A model generated the notes under the pieces. That model saw only the letters and a list, made by a program, of their open reading frames with translations, was not told the DNA's origin and made no database searches. Of a stretch of DNA of 64,000 bases, positions 52,293-61,089 are shown piece after piece (the stretch's first letter is position 1; the number at the start of each line of letters is the position of its first letter). Source of the DNA: Sciscionella sediminilitoris (GTDB lineage Bacteria; Actinomycetota; Actinomycetes; Mycobacteriales; Pseudonocardiaceae); NCBI RefSeq assembly GCF_000737195.2, contig NZ_JALM01000027.1, forward strand, positions 1 through 64,000, written 5' to 3'. The translations under genes and the position numbers were made by a program.

Positions 52293-53132
52293 TCACAGGT
52301 ATTTGGTTATGCGCTGCCAGGTTTCGTCGGGCGCCTCCTCGGGTGCGAAATGGCCCGCGCCAGGCACGAGCCCGTGGTCGAGGGCTCGGACTCCCGCCGC
52401 GCGAAACCCCTCGGCGAACCGGGGCAGCCGGCCGCGCTCGTGTTCGCCGCGCAGGTACAGCAGCGGGGTGTCCACCGGATCGGTGCGCTCGGCATTGCGC
52501 CGCGCGTCCAGCTCGAACGCCCGGTACCAGCCGAACCCGGCGGACAGTGCCGAGGACGTGGCATAGGTCTCGGCATAGGCGTCCCGCTCGGCCTCCCCGA
52601 TCGCCTCCGAACCGGGAGCGCTGAGCACGTCGAAGAAGTAGTCGAGGTACGCGCGCTCGCGGCCACGCACCAGCCGCTCCGGCAACTCGGGCACCCCGTG
52701 GAAGGCGAAGTGCCAGATCGCCGGATTGCGCAGGACCTCGCTCCACGGCTCCACACCCGGTATCGCGACGTTCAGGATCACCGCCGCCCGCAGCGGATGC
52801 CTGCGCAGGTACGAGTAGACGACCATGCCGCCGATGTCGTGCCCCACGAGCGTGACCGAGCGCAAGCCGAGCTCCCCGAGGACCGCGTGCACGAAATCGG
52901 CGAGCTCGTCTTTCGAACCGTCGGTCAGCACACCTGCCGAGCCCCCGACGCCCGGCAGATCGATGGCGACGGCGTAGTGCTCGGTGGCGGCGAGCGGGAG
53001 GAGCCTGGCCCAGCTGCGCGCTGACTCCGGCCAGCCGTGCAGGAACACCACGGGTGGCGAGCGCGGATCCCCCGCCACCCGCACCTGGACGGGCACCCCG
53101 TCGACTCGGCATTCGATCATATGTTCGACCAT
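52293..53132 (-). CDS. Alpha/beta hydrolase (epoxide hydrolase/haloalkane dehalogenase-like)
   Basis: A 279-residue hydrolase. FLHGWPESARSW is the oxyanion-hole motif of the epoxide hydrolase group; the nucleophile is the aspartate in GHDIGG near residue 112 and the histidine is in GAGHFAPEE. Asp as nucleophile separates it from the serine esterases nearby. The ATG at 53132 or 53120 is the start. It is divergent from the next hydrolase (82 bp). The 123-bp gap to glmS shows nothing recognisable. Confidence 0.87.
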   Translation of the reverse strand: MVEHMIECRVDGVPVQVRVAGDPRSPPVVFLHGWPESARSWARLLPLAATEHYAVAIDLPGVGGSAGVLTDGSKDELADFVHAVLGELGLRSVTLVGHDIGGMVVYSYLRRHPLRAAVILNVAIPGVEPWSEVLRNPAIWHFAFHGVPELPERLVRGRERAYLDYFFDVLSAPGSEAIGEAERDAYAETYATSSALSAGFGWYRAFELDARRNAERTDPVDTPLLYLRGEHERGRLPRFAEGFRAAGVRALDHGLVPGAGHFAPEEAPDETWQRITKYL

Positions 53133-53214
53133 GGTGACAGTTCTACCGCATGCCGCCGACAATTTCCGTATCCACTGGGCGCACCACCCCGCGGATTCGG
53201 TTACCGTGCAGATC

Positions 53215-54012
53215 ATGTCTTCGCCGAAGCGGCTGTTCACCCAGCTCAGCCAGCCCGGACCGCACTCGGTCGCGCGGGGGAACCTCGCCCTGGTCGGTAT
53301 TCCCGGCTACGTGTTCACCCCGGTCGAGGGCACCGGGCTGCCCGCGGTGGCCTTCGGGCACGGCCTGCTCCAGCCACCCGCCAGGTATGCGGGCCTGCTG
53401 CGCCACCTCGCCTCCTGGGGAATCGTGGCCGCCTGCCCGGCGACCCAGCGTTCGCCGCTGCCCTCGCACCGGATGTACGCCGCCGATCTGCGGGTGGCCC
53501 TGGACATCTGCACGGATGTGCGGCTCGGCGAGGGCGAGATCTCCGTCGACCCGAAAAAGCTCGGCCTCGCCGGGCATTCCATGGGGGCGGCGGCCGCGGT
53601 GCTGCTCGCCGCCGAGGACCCGCGGGTGCGCGCGGTCGCCACGCTCGCCATCGCGGAGTCCCTGCCCTCGGCCGCGGATTTCGCCGCGCGTTGCACGATG
53701 CCCTCGCTGCACATCGCCGCCGGGGAAGACCTCATCGCGCCGACCACCGCGCACGCGACCCCGATCGCGAAGGCCTGGGCGGGACCGGCGCAGCTGCGCA
53801 CCGCCCCGAAAGCGAGCCACCTCGCGTTCACCGAGGGGCGGCACTGGACCGAGCTACTGCTGCACGGCAAGGCGAACCACAAATCGATGCGGACCGCGAA
53901 GGCACTGCTCACCGCTTTCTTCCTGAAATACCTGACCGGGGCGAGCGGCTACGACGCACTGCTCGACGCCGAGCTCAAGGGCGCGGACCTCGCCTACTCC
54001 GCGCAACCGTGA
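53215..54012 (+). CDS. Dienelactone hydrolase/chlorophyllase-like alpha/beta hydrolase
   Basis: A 265-residue hydrolase. Features are an oxyanion region VAFGHGLLQPP, a nucleophile GHSMGAAAA near residue 122, an acid in AAGEDLIAP and a histidine in KASHLAFTEG. The group includes poly(ester)-type and chlorophyllase-like enzymes. It has no signal peptide, so it is cytoplasmic. It ends 28 bp before the DnaA-box cluster and is convergent with the ESX-associated unit. Confidence 0.82.
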   Translation: MSSPKRLFTQLSQPGPHSVARGNLALVGIPGYVFTPVEGTGLPAVAFGHGLLQPPARYAGLLRHLASWGIVAACPATQRSPLPSHRMYAADLRVALDICTDVRLGEGEISVDPKKLGLAGHSMGAAAAVLLAAEDPRVRAVATLAIAESLPSAADFAARCTMPSLHIAAGEDLIAPTTAHATPIAKAWAGPAQLRTAPKASHLAFTEGRHWTELLLHGKANHKSMRTAKALLTAFFLKYLTGASGYDALLDAELKGADLAYSAQP

Positions 54013-54040
54013 ACAGCCATAAGCGTTGTCATCCACGGGT

Positions 54041-54091
54041 TTATCCACAGCATCTCTACTGTCGACAGGCTTTTCCACAGAGTTGTCCACA
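54041..54091 (+). promoter_or_regulatory. Cluster of three DnaA boxes in a convergent gap
   Basis: TTATCCACA (54041-54049), TTTTCCACA (54071-54079) and TTGTCCACA (54083-54091) lie on one strand within 51 bp. The first is the exact high-affinity E. coli box, and the third is the actinobacterial consensus. A CTGTCGACAG palindrome (54059-54068) sits between. Both flanking genes point into the gap, so no promoter is expected here, and no dnaA or dnaN gene is near. A DnaA-titration or replication-control site is the best guess. Confidence 0.65.
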
Positions 54092-54113
54092 GGGCGCCTG
54101 GGGATTGCCGGGA

Positions 54114-54503
54114 TCAGTGCTGTAGCCAGGACCGGTTCGAGAAGTCCTCGTCATCGTCTTCGGGGGCGGGGCGGCGCGTCCGCCTCGGTGGTGGCTGTGG
54201 CGGCGCTGGACTGAACGAACCGCCCGCCTCGTCCTCGTCCGGCCCGAAGGACAGCACGGTGTCGGCAGTCTTGCGTTTCCACGGATCGGGCTGGTTCGCG
54301 GCCTCCAGTTCGGCGCGCGCCTTCTCCTGCTCCGCGAGTTGTTCGCGCGCCAGGGCCTCCCGCTCGGCGATACGCTGCTCGTACTCGTTCAGTTCCTGTT
54401 CGAGCTCGCCGACGCGCTGATCCGTGCGCTCCCGCAGCTCACCGATGATGTCCCGGAACGGCGCGGTGATCCGGTGCCATTCCGGACTGCCTTCTTCGAA
54501 CAC
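54114..54503 (-). CDS. Small charged coiled-coil protein with C-terminal DEDFS tail
   Basis: A 129-residue protein with a long charged helix (about 10-75, with RDIIGELRERTDQRVGELEQ and ALAREQLAEQEKARAEL), an acidic linker (SFGPDEDEAGG), a Pro/Arg-rich part (PPQPPPRRTRRPAPEDDDED) and the end DFSNRSWLQH. It follows the 860-residue WXG-like gene by 7 bp. Its tail matches the tail of the 61090-61368 protein (DEDFSQGRLMS). Start at GTG 54503, with GGCGG upstream. Function unknown; a type VII chaperone or substrate partner is suggested by context. Confidence 0.6.
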   Translation of the reverse strand: MFEEGSPEWHRITAPFRDIIGELRERTDQRVGELEQELNEYEQRIAEREALAREQLAEQEKARAELEAANQPDPWKRKTADTVLSFGPDEDEAGGSFSPAPPQPPPRRTRRPAPEDDDEDFSNRSWLQH

Positions 54504-54510
54504 TGGAACG

Positions 54511-57093
54511 TCACCGCCTGTCGAACGGGCCGAACAGATCGCTGGCCAGATCGGCAACCGATTCCCCGACCTCGTCGAACAGGTTGCCCTCGGTGCTCCA
54601 GGAGCTCGCCCCGCGTTCCTGGTCGCCGCCGCCACCGCCGCCACCCATGCCGCCCATCATCGGCATACCGCCCATGGCGCCGCCCTGATCGCCGGACTGT
54701 CCTTCCGGATGCCCACCCGGATGGCCGCCCGGGCCACCGACACCGGGACCACCGGGGCCACCGGCCTGCTGAGTGTGCGCGTCCCCGACACCGGCGCCAT
54801 AGCCACCGTCCTGGTTCCCGTCCCCGGCCATGTTCGGATCGGCCCCGGACATCCCGCCTGGCTGCATCGGCTGTTCGGCACCGCCGCCCATGCCCGGAAC
54901 CCCGGCACCGAAACCGCCGTCCATGGCGTTCGCGGTCGTGGTCTGGCCGGGAATCGGTTCGTGACTCGCCGCGGCCGGGTGCTCGGCCCCACCGGCGGGC
55001 GCGGCACCGCCGAGATCACCGGAGGCGTGCTGGATCCCCGGCGCAGCACCGGCGGAGGCGGCAGCCGGTTCGGCAGTGGGTGTGTGTTCGGCGGCGGGTG
55101 TGTGCTCGACAGCCGGGGAAGCACCCGTGCCGGGATCGCTCGCCTCGGGCATCGAGGGTTCAGCGGCGGATCCGGGCGCGGTGGCGGACTCGGCGTTCGG
55201 CGGCGGTTCCCCGGGCGAGCCATCGCCACCGGCCGGGCCATCGCCGGGCGGGCTCGCGCCACCGGCCGGACTCATGCCATCCGGCGAGCCGCCGCCGGTC
55301 GGGTCTCCATGCTGCCCCGCGGGATCCGTTCCGGTGCCCTCGGTCGATTCGATGGTGTAGCTGGCCGGTTTGCCGGATCCGTCGTCCACGGTCACCTTGA
55401 CCTGGTCGGAATCCGGCGCTTTGTCCAGCGAGATGGTTGTCTTGCCGTCGTGGATCTCGGCATGCCCGGACTGATCGGCGTGCACCGGCTGGGCGCCACC
55501 GGATCCCTCGGCCCCGCCCGGCCCTGGAGCGCCGCCCGGCGCCGAGCCCTTGCCGAAGTCCACGTCGTAGCTCTTCGGCTGCCCGGATCCGTCGTCCACG
55601 CTCAGCTTCATGTGCCCCTTGTCGTCCGGGGTGGTCAGCTCCAGACCGCGCCCGCCGGGTTCCTTGATCTTGACGGTCTCCGGCTTGTCCGCCGCGGCGC
55701 CCGGGTCCGGTGTCCGGTCACCGGGGCCGGGGTCCGCGGACGGGCCCGTCTGCCCGGCCTGGAGATCCTCCGGTTTGGGCATCGCGGGCATCGCGGGCAT
55801 CGCGGGAGTGGCGGCCGCGGCCGGGGGCGCCGGTGGCTGCTGGGGCGGTTGGCCCGGACCAGTGCCCGGGCCGCCACCGTTCGCGCTCGCGGTCGTGGTG
55901 GTGCCGGAATCGCCGCCGGTCTGCGGTGGTTTCTCGCTCGGCCCACCGGTGTTCTTCGGGCCACCGCCATCGTCCGGGCCCTTGTGCTCGGCCGGCTGTT
56001 CCTTCGGCGGTTCCAGGGCGGCGTACGGGTTGTCCTTGGCCCGCCCCAGTTCGGTTTCCAGGGTGCTGAAGACTTCCCGCACCGCCTTGTTCGCGTTCTC
56101 CACCACGCTTTTCAGCCCGCTCGCGGCGGCATAGTAGGACGCGGCGAACTCGTCCATCTCCCGGCTCCGCGCATCCGCCCAGGTCGTATCGGCGCCGCCG
56201 TCGCCGAGATCGCAGAACCCGGCCACCTCGCGCAGTGCCCTGGTCAGCCCGGGGCCGGGGGCGATGCCGGACTTGCCGCTGTACTGCGCCACTGATCCGG
56301 CCAGCGCCGCTACCTCCGGGAACGAGGAACCGTCCACCACGTCGCCGCCCGCGGTCAACGGCGATTCGGCGCGCTGCCAGCCCTTCGCGCCGAGGAAGGC
56401 GCCGTCCACCTCGACGCCGTTGCGCAGCGCCTGATCGAGCTGATCCAGCGCGGAACTCCAGTCACCGCGCTTGGTCCCCTGATCCTCCCCCTCGCCGCCG
56501 AGGTGGTCGAACTTGCGCATGAACTTGTCGCCGATTCCACCGTCCCTGGCGAAGGCGGCCACTTTGTCGATCGCCTTCTTCAGGCTGTCCGCGGCGGCCC
56601 CGAGCGCGGTACCGACGTGCTGCACCGAACCCGCGTAGTCCCGGGAAATGTTCGCGAATTCATCGTATTTCTTCAGCGCCGCGCGCGAGGCCGCGCCATT
56701 CCACCCCTGATCGAGATCCCCAGCCGCTTTCTTCATCAGGCCATCGATCTGCCCGGTCCCCTGGCCGATCTTTTTCAGCCGATCGACCATTTTGCTCATG
56801 GCCCCGATATCCAGGCCCTTGAGTTTGTCGATCTCTTTCTTTTTGGTTTCATCGAACATGCCGAAGCTTTTCCAGGTGCCACGCGAACCCGGATCGGCGC
56901 ATTCGTGCACCCGGGAAGATCCCGTGTTATCGGCGCCGGACCATCTGTCGTAGAGGAAGCCGAGGCGATCGGGGGCGAGCATGCGGGCGAGTTTGTACAC
57001 CTCGTCCAGATACTTGTCGGAGAGGTATTCCTCGGTGGCCGGAGCGGTCAACGGCTCCCGGACGGGTTCGCCGTAGCTCTCGTCACCGCTCAT
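54511..57093 (-). CDS. Large WXG-like protein with Gly/Pro-rich tail (putative type VII substrate)
   Basis: A protein of about 860 residues. The N-terminal third is alpha-helical, with a WNG turn at 131-133 (DLDQGWNGAASRAAL) as in WXG100 secretion substrates. The rest is a Pro/Gly/Ala-rich, low-complexity region with tandem MPA repeats and two related acidic modules (LSVDDGSGQPKSYDV and VTVDDGSGKPASYTI). The last segment is again structured (FDEVGESVADLASDLFGPFDRR). It resembles PPE/PE-type modular design. I chose ATG 57093; GTG 57096 is also possible and would overlap the preceding stop. Role unknown, probably a surface protein. Confidence 0.6.
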   Translation of the reverse strand: MSGDESYGEPVREPLTAPATEEYLSDKYLDEVYKLARMLAPDRLGFLYDRWSGADNTGSSRVHECADPGSRGTWKSFGMFDETKKKEIDKLKGLDIGAMSKMVDRLKKIGQGTGQIDGLMKKAAGDLDQGWNGAASRAALKKYDEFANISRDYAGSVQHVGTALGAAADSLKKAIDKVAAFARDGGIGDKFMRKFDHLGGEGEDQGTKRGDWSSALDQLDQALRNGVEVDGAFLGAKGWQRAESPLTAGGDVVDGSSFPEVAALAGSVAQYSGKSGIAPGPGLTRALREVAGFCDLGDGGADTTWADARSREMDEFAASYYAAASGLKSVVENANKAVREVFSTLETELGRAKDNPYAALEPPKEQPAEHKGPDDGGGPKNTGGPSEKPPQTGGDSGTTTTASANGGGPGTGPGQPPQQPPAPPAAAATPAMPAMPAMPKPEDLQAGQTGPSADPGPGDRTPDPGAAADKPETVKIKEPGGRGLELTTPDDKGHMKLSVDDGSGQPKSYDVDFGKGSAPGGAPGPGGAEGSGGAQPVHADQSGHAEIHDGKTTISLDKAPDSDQVKVTVDDGSGKPASYTIESTEGTGTDPAGQHGDPTGGGSPDGMSPAGGASPPGDGPAGGDGSPGEPPPNAESATAPGSAAEPSMPEASDPGTGASPAVEHTPAAEHTPTAEPAAASAGAAPGIQHASGDLGGAAPAGGAEHPAAASHEPIPGQTTTANAMDGGFGAGVPGMGGGAEQPMQPGGMSGADPNMAGDGNQDGGYGAGVGDAHTQQAGGPGGPGVGGPGGHPGGHPEGQSGDQGGAMGGMPMMGGMGGGGGGGDQERGASSWSTEGNLFDEVGESVADLASDLFGPFDRR
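55778..55806 (-). repeat. Tandem 9-bp repeats encoding MPA units
   Basis: About three consecutive copies of GGGCATCGC on the plus strand, coding PAM/MPA triplets in the Pro/Ala-rich part of the large WXG-like protein. Such in-frame repeats can change in number without breaking the gene. Confidence 0.6.
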
Positions 57094-57425
57094 CACTGAT
57101 CCCTCTGCAGCTTGCTGAACTTCCAGTGGCCGCTTTCCTCGTTCAGCGACTGGGCGTTCGAGGTGTCGATCAGTGCCTGTTCCATCTGCTGCAGATACTG
57201 CTTCGCGGTGTCCGCTCCGCTGGCGAATCCGTTGACCTTCTCGAGCAGCTTCCGGCCGGTACCCGCTCCCTCGTCGGTCAGGCCGAAGTGCCTGGCCTGT
57301 AGCTCGCCGGTCGCGTCACCGAAGTACGACTTCACCGTGGACATCGCGTTCCCGAGGTCGGACATGCGCGTGCCGGCCGCATCCACGACGGCCTTGTCGA
57401 ACTGCAGCTTCTTGTCGAAAGTCAT
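57093..57425 (-). CDS. Small WXG100-like protein
   Basis: A 110-residue helical protein (TFDKKLQFDKAVVDAAGTRMSD and the second helix AKQYLQQMEQALIDTSNAQ) with a loop rich in Gly (FGLTDEGAGTG) at the position of a WXG turn, but no Trp there. It is the first gene of the minus-strand unit and precedes the 860-residue WXG-like gene, with stop and start overlapping (GTGA). It is plausibly the partner that forms a dimer with the N-terminal domain of that protein. Confidence 0.6.
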   Translation of the reverse strand: MTFDKKLQFDKAVVDAAGTRMSDLGNAMSTVKSYFGDATGELQARHFGLTDEGAGTGRKLLEKVNGFASGADTAKQYLQQMEQALIDTSNAQSLNEESGHWKFSKLQRDQ

Positions 57426-57533
57426 CGCCCCTCCTCGCGATCGTCCACCGCGATCCGACGCATCCGGTATCAAGCCAGTTCCAGCGTGATGATGTCACAC
57501 CGGATGGGCGTCGTGGGCCAGTTCGGCCGCGGT

Positions 57534-58868
57534 TCAGCTGGCCGAGCCGACGACCTCGGCGAGGCGGCGGGCATTGGCCTCGGCAAGCTCCTCGGAGGGC
57601 GCCTCGACCATGACCCGGACGAGCTGTTCGGTCCCGGAAGGGCGCAACAGGACCCTGCCGGTCTCCCCGAGCTCGGCTTCGACGGCCTCGACCTCGGCGA
57701 GCACCCCGGCATGGGTGGCCACCGCCGCCTTGTCCCCGACCCGCACGTTCAGCAGGACCTGGGGCAGCCTGCGCATGACCCCGGCCAGCTCGGCGAGCGG
57801 CCGTCCGGTCTGCGCGACCCGCGCCATCAGGCGCAGCGCGGTGAGCAGTCCGTCTCCGGTGGTGGCGTACTCGGGCAGCACGATGTGGCCGGACTGTTCG
57901 CCACCGAGGGCCAGACCGGCCTCGCGGAGCGCGGCGAGCACATAGCGGTCACCGACCTTGGTGCGGGTGACCTGGATTCCGGCGTTCTCCATGGCCAGGA
58001 ACAGGCCGAGGTTGCTCATCACGGTGGCGACGAGGGTGTTCTCGGTGAGTTCGCCGCTCTCGTGCATGGCCAGCGCGAGCACGGCCATGATCTGGTCGCC
58101 GTCGATCTCGGCACCGTCGGCATCGATGGCCAGGCAGCGATCGGCGTCCCCGTCGTGCGCAATCCCCAGATCGGCCCGGTTGGCGAGCACGTGTTCGCGC
58201 AGCGATCCGAGGTGCGTCGACCCGCAGTCCTCGTTGATGTTGATGCCGTCCGGCTCCGCGTGCACCGCGATGACCTCGGCACCCGCGCGGCGGTAGGCCT
58301 CGGGAGCCACGGTGGCCGCTGCCCCGTTGGCGCAGTCCACGACGACCCGCAGTCCGTCGAGCCGGACCGGCGTGGCGGCGAGCAGGTGATCGATGTAGCG
58401 GGTGGCGGCGTCCCCGGCCTCGGTGACCCTGCCGATTTCCCGGCCGGTCGGGCGCGCACCCGGTTCGCCGATGCGGCGCTCGATCTCGTCCTCGACCTCG
58501 TCGGGGAGCTTGTGCCCACCGGCGGCGAAGATCTTGATGCCGTTGTCCGGCATCGGATTGTGCGAGGCGGAGATCATCACGCCGAGATCCGCGCCGAGCT
58601 CACCGACCAGGTAAGCCACGGCGGGCGTGGGAAGGACACCGAGACACAGCACATCGGCGCCCGCACTCGTGAGCCCCGCGACGACCGCGGCCTGCAACAT
58701 CTCGCCGCTCGCCCGCGGATCCCTCCCGACAACAGCGCGCGGGCGCCCGCCGTCCAACTTCTCGGCGAGCACCCGCGTTGCCGTTGCTGCGAGGCCGAGT
58801 GCCAGTTCTGGAGTGAGGTCGTCGCCCGCGAGACCGCGGACGCCGTCCGTACCGAACAGTCGACCCAT
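57534..58868 (-). CDS. glmM: Phosphoglucosamine mutase
   Basis: A 444-residue enzyme converting glucosamine-6-phosphate to glucosamine-1-phosphate. It begins [14 protein letters not shown]. The phosphoserine loop is [16 protein letters not shown] near residue 102. The metal loop [11 protein letters not shown] and the C-terminal [13 protein letters not shown] phosphate-binding site are present. It lies after rplM-rpsI in the conserved actinobacterial order and near glmS. Confidence 0.96.
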   Translation of the reverse strand: MGRLFGTDGVRGLAGDDLTPELALGLAATATRVLAEKLDGGRPRAVVGRDPRASGEMLQAAVVAGLTSAGADVLCLGVLPTPAVAYLVGELGADLGVMISASHNPMPDNGIKIFAAGGHKLPDEVEDEIERRIGEPGARPTGREIGRVTEAGDAATRYIDHLLAATPVRLDGLRVVVDCANGAAATVAPEAYRRAGAEVIAVHAEPDGININEDCGSTHLGSLREHVLANRADLGIAHDGDADRCLAIDADGAEIDGDQIMAVLALAMHESGELTENTLVATVMSNLGLFLAMENAGIQVTRTKVGDRYVLAALREAGLALGGEQSGHIVLPEYATTGDGLLTALRLMARVAQTGRPLAELAGVMRRLPQVLLNVRVGDKAAVATHAGVLAEVEAVEAELGETGRVLLRPSGTEQLVRVMVEAPSEELAEANARRLAEVVGSAS

Positions 58869-58879
58869 GGGGTCCCTCG

Positions 58880-59437
58880 TCAGCGCTTGGAGTACTGCGG
58901 CGCCTTGCGGGACTTCTTGAGACCGTACTTCTTGCGCTCCTTCACCCGCGGGTCGCGAGTGAGGAAGCCGGCCTTCTTCAGCGAGGGACGGTCGTCCGGG
59001 TCGGCCTCGGTGAGCGCGCGCGCGATCGCGAGGCGCAGCGCACCGGCCTGGCCGGAGGGGCCGCCGCCGGAGAGGGTCGCGAAAACGTCGAACTGCTCGC
59101 GCCGGTCGGTGGTGACCAGCGGCTCCCGGATGAGCTGCTGGTGCAGCTTGTTCGGGAAGTAGGACTCGAGCGGCTTGCCGTTGAGCGTGAACTTGCCGCT
59201 GCCGGGCACCATGCGCACGCGGGCGATGGCGCGCTTACGGCGGCCGACGGTCTGCGGGGTCGGGTTCACCGGTCCGGGGGCCGGCACGGCGACGTCCTCG
59301 GCACCGATGGGAGCGGAGAGCTCCTCGGCGACGAACTCGTCCGCCACGTATTCTTCTTCGACCGACTCTCCGGTCGCGTCAGTCTCGGGGGTCGTCACTG
59401 CTTCGTCCTCGAATGTCGCCGTCTCAGGGTTGGTCAT
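58880..59437 (-). CDS. rpsI: 30S ribosomal protein S9
   Basis: A 185-residue S9 with an acidic N-terminal extension of about 60 residues ([20 protein letters not shown]), then the S9 core from [16 protein letters not shown] to the basic end [17 protein letters not shown], which reaches the P-site tRNA. It is co-transcribed with rplM just upstream (4 bp apart). Acidic extensions of this type are common in actinobacterial S9. Confidence 0.96.
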   Translation of the reverse strand: MTNPETATFEDEAVTTPETDATGESVEEEYVADEFVAEELSAPIGAEDVAVPAPGPVNPTPQTVGRRKRAIARVRMVPGSGKFTLNGKPLESYFPNKLHQQLIREPLVTTDRREQFDVFATLSGGGPSGQAGALRLAIARALTEADPDDRPSLKKAGFLTRDPRVKERKKYGLKKSRKAPQYSKR

Positions 59438-59441
59438 GGTG

Positions 59442-59885
59442 TTACTTGGCCGCCTTCCGCACCTCGAACGGCTGCGGCTGCTGCGCGGTGTGCGGGTGCT
59501 CCGGACCCGCGTACACCTTCAGCTTGCTGGCCATCGCGCGGCCGAGCTTGTTCTTCGGCAGCATGCCCTTGATGGTCTTCTCGACGAGCCGCTCCGGGAA
59601 CTTGTCGATCATCTCACCGAAGGAGCGCTTGCTCAGACCACCCGGGTAGCCGGAGTGCCGGTAGACGAACGCGTCCTGGCGCTTGTTGCCGGACAGCGCG
59701 ATCTTCTCGGCGTTCACGACGATGACGAAATCGCCGGTGTCCATGTGCGGCGCGTACATCGGCTTGTGCTTGCCGCGCAGCAGCGTGGCCGCCTGAGTGG
59801 CCAGCCTGCCGAGCACGACGTCCTCGGCGTCGATCACGTGCCAGGCGCGGGTGATGTCGCCAGGCTTCGGGCTGTACGTGCGCAC
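59442..59885 (-). CDS. rplM: 50S ribosomal protein L13
   Basis: A 147-residue L13. The core includes [33 protein letters not shown], then [12 protein letters not shown] and [21 protein letters not shown]. The GTG at 59885 is the start. The upstream 229-bp gap holds the rplM promoter and, at its far end, the terminator of the ESX-4 genes. The order rplM-rpsI-glmM next to ESX-4 matches that in Mycobacterium tuberculosis. Confidence 0.96.
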   Translation of the reverse strand: MRTYSPKPGDITRAWHVIDAEDVVLGRLATQAATLLRGKHKPMYAPHMDTGDFVIVVNAEKIALSGNKRQDAFVYRHSGYPGGLSKRSFGEMIDKFPERLVEKTIKGMLPKNKLGRAMASKLKVYAGPEHPHTAQQPQPFEVRKAAK

Positions 59886-60073
59886 GGAACTACCTCGTCA
59901 TCGATTTGCGGTGAGTCTTTGGGTATCGCAGTCCCGCCCCGCGGGCCACATGCGATGGCCGCCCGGCGTGTCAGTTACCGAGCAACAGCATTAGAAGATA
60001 CCGTGTCGCTCTCGGGAGGGTTGACACGGGGGTCGGTTAAGGACGCGCCGAGCACGTCCGAGGACACACGGAA

Positions 60074-60099
60074 GGCCCCGGGCAAGCAGCCACGGGGCC
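60074..60099 (-). terminator. Terminator after the WXG100 genes
   Basis: A 7-bp GC stem GGCCCCG / CGGGGCC with a 12-base loop, 16 bp past the stop codon of the last WXG100 gene. It separates the ESX-4 genes from rplM. Confidence 0.6.
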
Positions 60100-60114
60100 C
60101 TCAGCGGTGCAACG

Positions 60115-60411
60115 TCACTGAGCGAAACGCTTCTGGTTCGCACCTTCGGTCGCCACGTAGTTCTCGTGCACGGCGTCGACCGTCTTGGCGATCTGCTCGA
60201 GCGTGCGCTCGAGGTCGTTCGCGGCGGTCATCCACCTGTTCTTGGCGTTCTGGAAGTCGCCTCCGGCGCCACCCTCCCAGATCGTCTCCAGCTCTTCGAT
60301 CTTCTTGCGCAGCTGGCCGATGTGGTCGGCGATCTGGCCGGACTGGGACTTGAGGCTCTGACCGGTGGCCCCCAGTTCCTCGAAATTGACTTGGATGTTG
60401 TCCATACCCAT
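60115..60411 (-). CDS. WXG100 protein, ESX-4 (EsxT position)
   Basis: A 98-residue WXG100 protein (ESAT-6 superfamily) that forms a helical hairpin secreted by type VII systems. Helix 1 contains SQSGQIADHIGQLRKKIEELE, the turn is TIWEGGAGG (W-x-G), and helix 2 runs to YVATEGANQKRFAQ. By position (eccC, Rv3446c-like, two WXG100, then rplM) it corresponds to EsxT of ESX-4. It probably dimerises with the WXG100 protein encoded just upstream. Confidence 0.88.
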   Translation of the reverse strand: MGMDNIQVNFEELGATGQSLKSQSGQIADHIGQLRKKIEELETIWEGGAGGDFQNAKNRWMTAANDLERTLEQIAKTVDAVHENYVATEGANQKRFAQ

Positions 60412-60462
60412 AACTAACCGCTCCCTAGAGTTCTCTTAGCTCGTCGAAAGGTGCTCGACTGG

Positions 60463-60780
60463 TCACCCGTTGTTGAGAGCCTGCGACAGCTTCGACAGCT
60501 GCTGCTTCGACTCTTCTTCCTGCTGCTCGTACGCGGCCGCGGAGCCACTGACCTGCGTGGCGATCTCGTTGAGCGAGTCGTTGAGGGTCTTGGCGTCCTG
60601 GAGGTACCGGTTCATCAGCTCCTGGAACGCGCCGGAGGCGACACCCTTCCAGCTCTCCACGATGCTCTCGATGGTGCGACCAACGGAGGAGATGGTCGTC
60701 TGCAGCTCCTTGTTGGTGTTCTCCATGTCCTTCGCTGCCTGGTGCAGCTGCGGAGCACCTGTCTTCATATGTCCGGCCAT
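60463..60780 (-). CDS. WXG100 protein, ESX-4 (EsxU position)
   Basis: A 105-residue WXG100 protein: helix 1 (ELQTTISSVGRTIESIVESW), turn WKGVASG, helix 2 (LQDAKTLNDSLNEIATQVSG) and a coiled end (YEQQEEESKQQLSKLSQALNNG). The ATG at 60780 is preceded by AAGGGGG. The frame is open upstream, but the residues there are unlike the family. It is the position of EsxU in mycobacterial ESX-4 and the likely partner of the downstream WXG100 protein. Confidence 0.87.
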   Translation of the reverse strand: MAGHMKTGAPQLHQAAKDMENTNKELQTTISSVGRTIESIVESWKGVASGAFQELMNRYLQDAKTLNDSLNEIATQVSGSAAAYEQQEEESKQQLSKLSQALNNG

Positions 60781-61089
60781 GAGGGTGCTACCCCCTTCTT
60801 GTGTCGTGGGTTTTCCGTCCCGATCGTACGGTATTTGGTTCGTACGCTCCTGCGACGACGACCTTGCCATGCCGGTTCCACCTTGTCCCAGCTTTCCTCG
60901 AAGTAGTTGCGATTGCGAATCGCGCAACCGGGAACCGATTCTTCGGAATGCCGAACGCACTGGTCAGAGCGCTACTTGTGGTATCGCCGGGGCATGTTGA
61001 TCTTCATGCACTCAGGTGAACACGGTGGATAACCGCCACCCGCGAATGCCCGGCGAAATACTCGCGCGCGGAATTCGCGAATCCGTTCT
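60781..61089 (-). other. Gap between the DEDFS gene and the WXG100 pair
   Basis: About 309 bp without a supported gene. It should hold the promoter of the WXG100 pair and the end of the upstream ESX-4 operon. Only short inverted repeats are visible (GGTGG-N7-CCACC near 61023). Confidence 0.4.

Noticed and set aside
54511-57093. Plus-strand Arg/Ala-rich frames opposite the large WXG-like gene as genes
   Set aside because: They are antisense shadows created by the Pro/Gly-rich codons.
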